7,803 bases of DNA from Prolixibacteraceae bacterium (GTDB taxonomy: Bacteria; Bacteroidota; Bacteroidia; Bacteroidales; Prolixibacteraceae). Position numbers and translations under genes: made by a program. The DNA is taken from the NCBI GenBank assembly GCA_017998095.1, contig JAGODU010000183.1, forward strand, positions 1 to 7,803. The letters run 5' to 3'. The notes beneath the pieces were generated by a model. That model did not search any database, had not been told where the DNA came from, and worked only from the letters and a program-made list of their open reading frames with translations. Below, one piece after another: positions 7,246 through 7,803 of the stretch (within the stretch, counting starts at the first letter, position 1; every line of letters starts with the position of its first letter).

Positions 7246-7803
7246 ATGGAAAGTTCTAAAATTCTATCTCAGGTTCAAAGTCAGGAATTACTTCAAACAT
7301 TAGCCGAACGTTTCAATAAAAATAGAAGTCGTCATTCTCACATTGAATGGGAAAAGATAAAAAAAAGGCTTGAATCAGCTCCCGATAAGCTTTCAATATT
7401 AAATCAAATGGAAATAACAGGTGGGGAACCCGATGTTATTGCTTACGAAGAAGCATCAGATAAATATATATTTTGCGATTGCTCTCAGGAGAGTCCTATA
7501 GGCCGCAGGAGCCTTTGTTATGACCGGGAAGGTCTTGACTCAAGAAAAGAGTTTAAGCCCGAAAATAACGCCCTGGATATGGCTAAATCGATTGGTGTTG
7601 AACTTCCGGATGAAACACAATACAGGGAATTGCAGAAACTAGGTAATTTCGACACAAAAACATCAAGTTGGATACATACACCACCGGAGATAAGAAAAAA
7701 AGGAGGAGCATTATTTGCTGAATATCGTTACGGTGCTGTTTTTGTGTATCACAACGGGGCTCAGTCGTATTATGCTGCCAGAGGATTCCGGGGGATAATA
7801 AAA
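7246..7803 (+). CDS. DUF4256 domain protein, function unknown (3' end outside window)
   Basis: An open frame of 186 codons runs from ATG 7246 to the last base with no stop. I recognise it as DUF4256 from several highly conserved blocks: TGGEPDV (58-64), the CDCSQESPIGRRSLCYDREG block (77-96), GNFDTKTSSW (133-142), and YHNGAQSYYAARGFRG (168-183). Family members are about 185-195 residues and usually end shortly after the ARGFRG block, so only a few residues should be missing. The protein has no signal peptide or membrane segment and should be cytosolic. Three cysteines (C77, C79, C91) lie within 15 residues. The family has no established function that I know of. It is separated from the YciO-like gene by 87 bases that include an inverted repeat, so it may be transcribed on its own. 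The start agrees with the family N-terminus, where the helix QSQELLQTLAERFNKN appears near residue 11. Confidence 0.88.
   Translation, partial: MESSKILSQVQSQELLQTLAERFNKNRSRHSHIEWEKIKKRLESAPDKLSILNQMEITGGEPDVIAYEEASDKYIFCDCSQESPIGRRSLCYDREGLDSRKEFKPENNALDMAKSIGVELPDETQYRELQKLGNFDTKTSSWIHTPPEIRKKGGALFAEYRYGAVFVYHNGAQSYYAARGFRGIIK

Overview
This window holds eight protein genes, all on the + strand, on an AT-rich chromosomal segment. The organism is most likely a member of the Bacteroidota. The genes lack Shine-Dalgarno sequences and have A/T-rich start regions. Two gaps carry matches to the Bacteroidota -7 promoter box (TAnnTTTG). The ComEC is of the roughly 680-residue kind with no C-terminal metallo-beta-lactamase domain, and the peptide deformylase N-terminus reads like Bacteroidota homologues. 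This assignment is inferred from recalled family features, not from a search.

Region 1 (1-1435) is a tightly packed run of three genes. It begins with the 3' part of a long-form HisG-like protein (ATP phosphoribosyltransferase, cut by the window start). Next comes ruvX/yqgF, whose ATG directly follows the hisG stop codon in the same frame. Then comes def (peptide deformylase), which starts one base after the ruvX stop. A 9-bp hairpin overlaps the def stop codon.

Region 2 (1436-3582) is comEC, the inner-membrane DNA-uptake channel, after a 101-base gap.

Region 3 (3583-6500) is a potassium uptake pair. trkA (cytosolic nucleotide-binding gating subunit) has its own candidate promoter, and trkH (membrane channel subunit) starts 8 bases after trkA ends. 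The two products should form one K+ uptake system.

Region 4 (6501-7803) holds a YrdC-domain protein closest to YciO (threonylcarbamoyl-AMP synthase superfamily) and a DUF4256 protein of unknown function that runs off the right edge, probably only a few residues short of complete. An 8-bp inverted repeat lies just upstream of the DUF4256 start.

The window looks like ordinary chromosomal housekeeping DNA. I see no mobile element, CRISPR array, RNA gene, phage gene or defence system, and no gap longer than 126 bases. The points worth a second look are the HisG-like protein with a changed PRPP loop, the degenerate second Rossmann motif in TrkA, the YciO-type protein lacking the SxN signature, and the uncharacterised DUF4256 protein with its upstream inverted repeat. 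None of these amounts to a clear new system.
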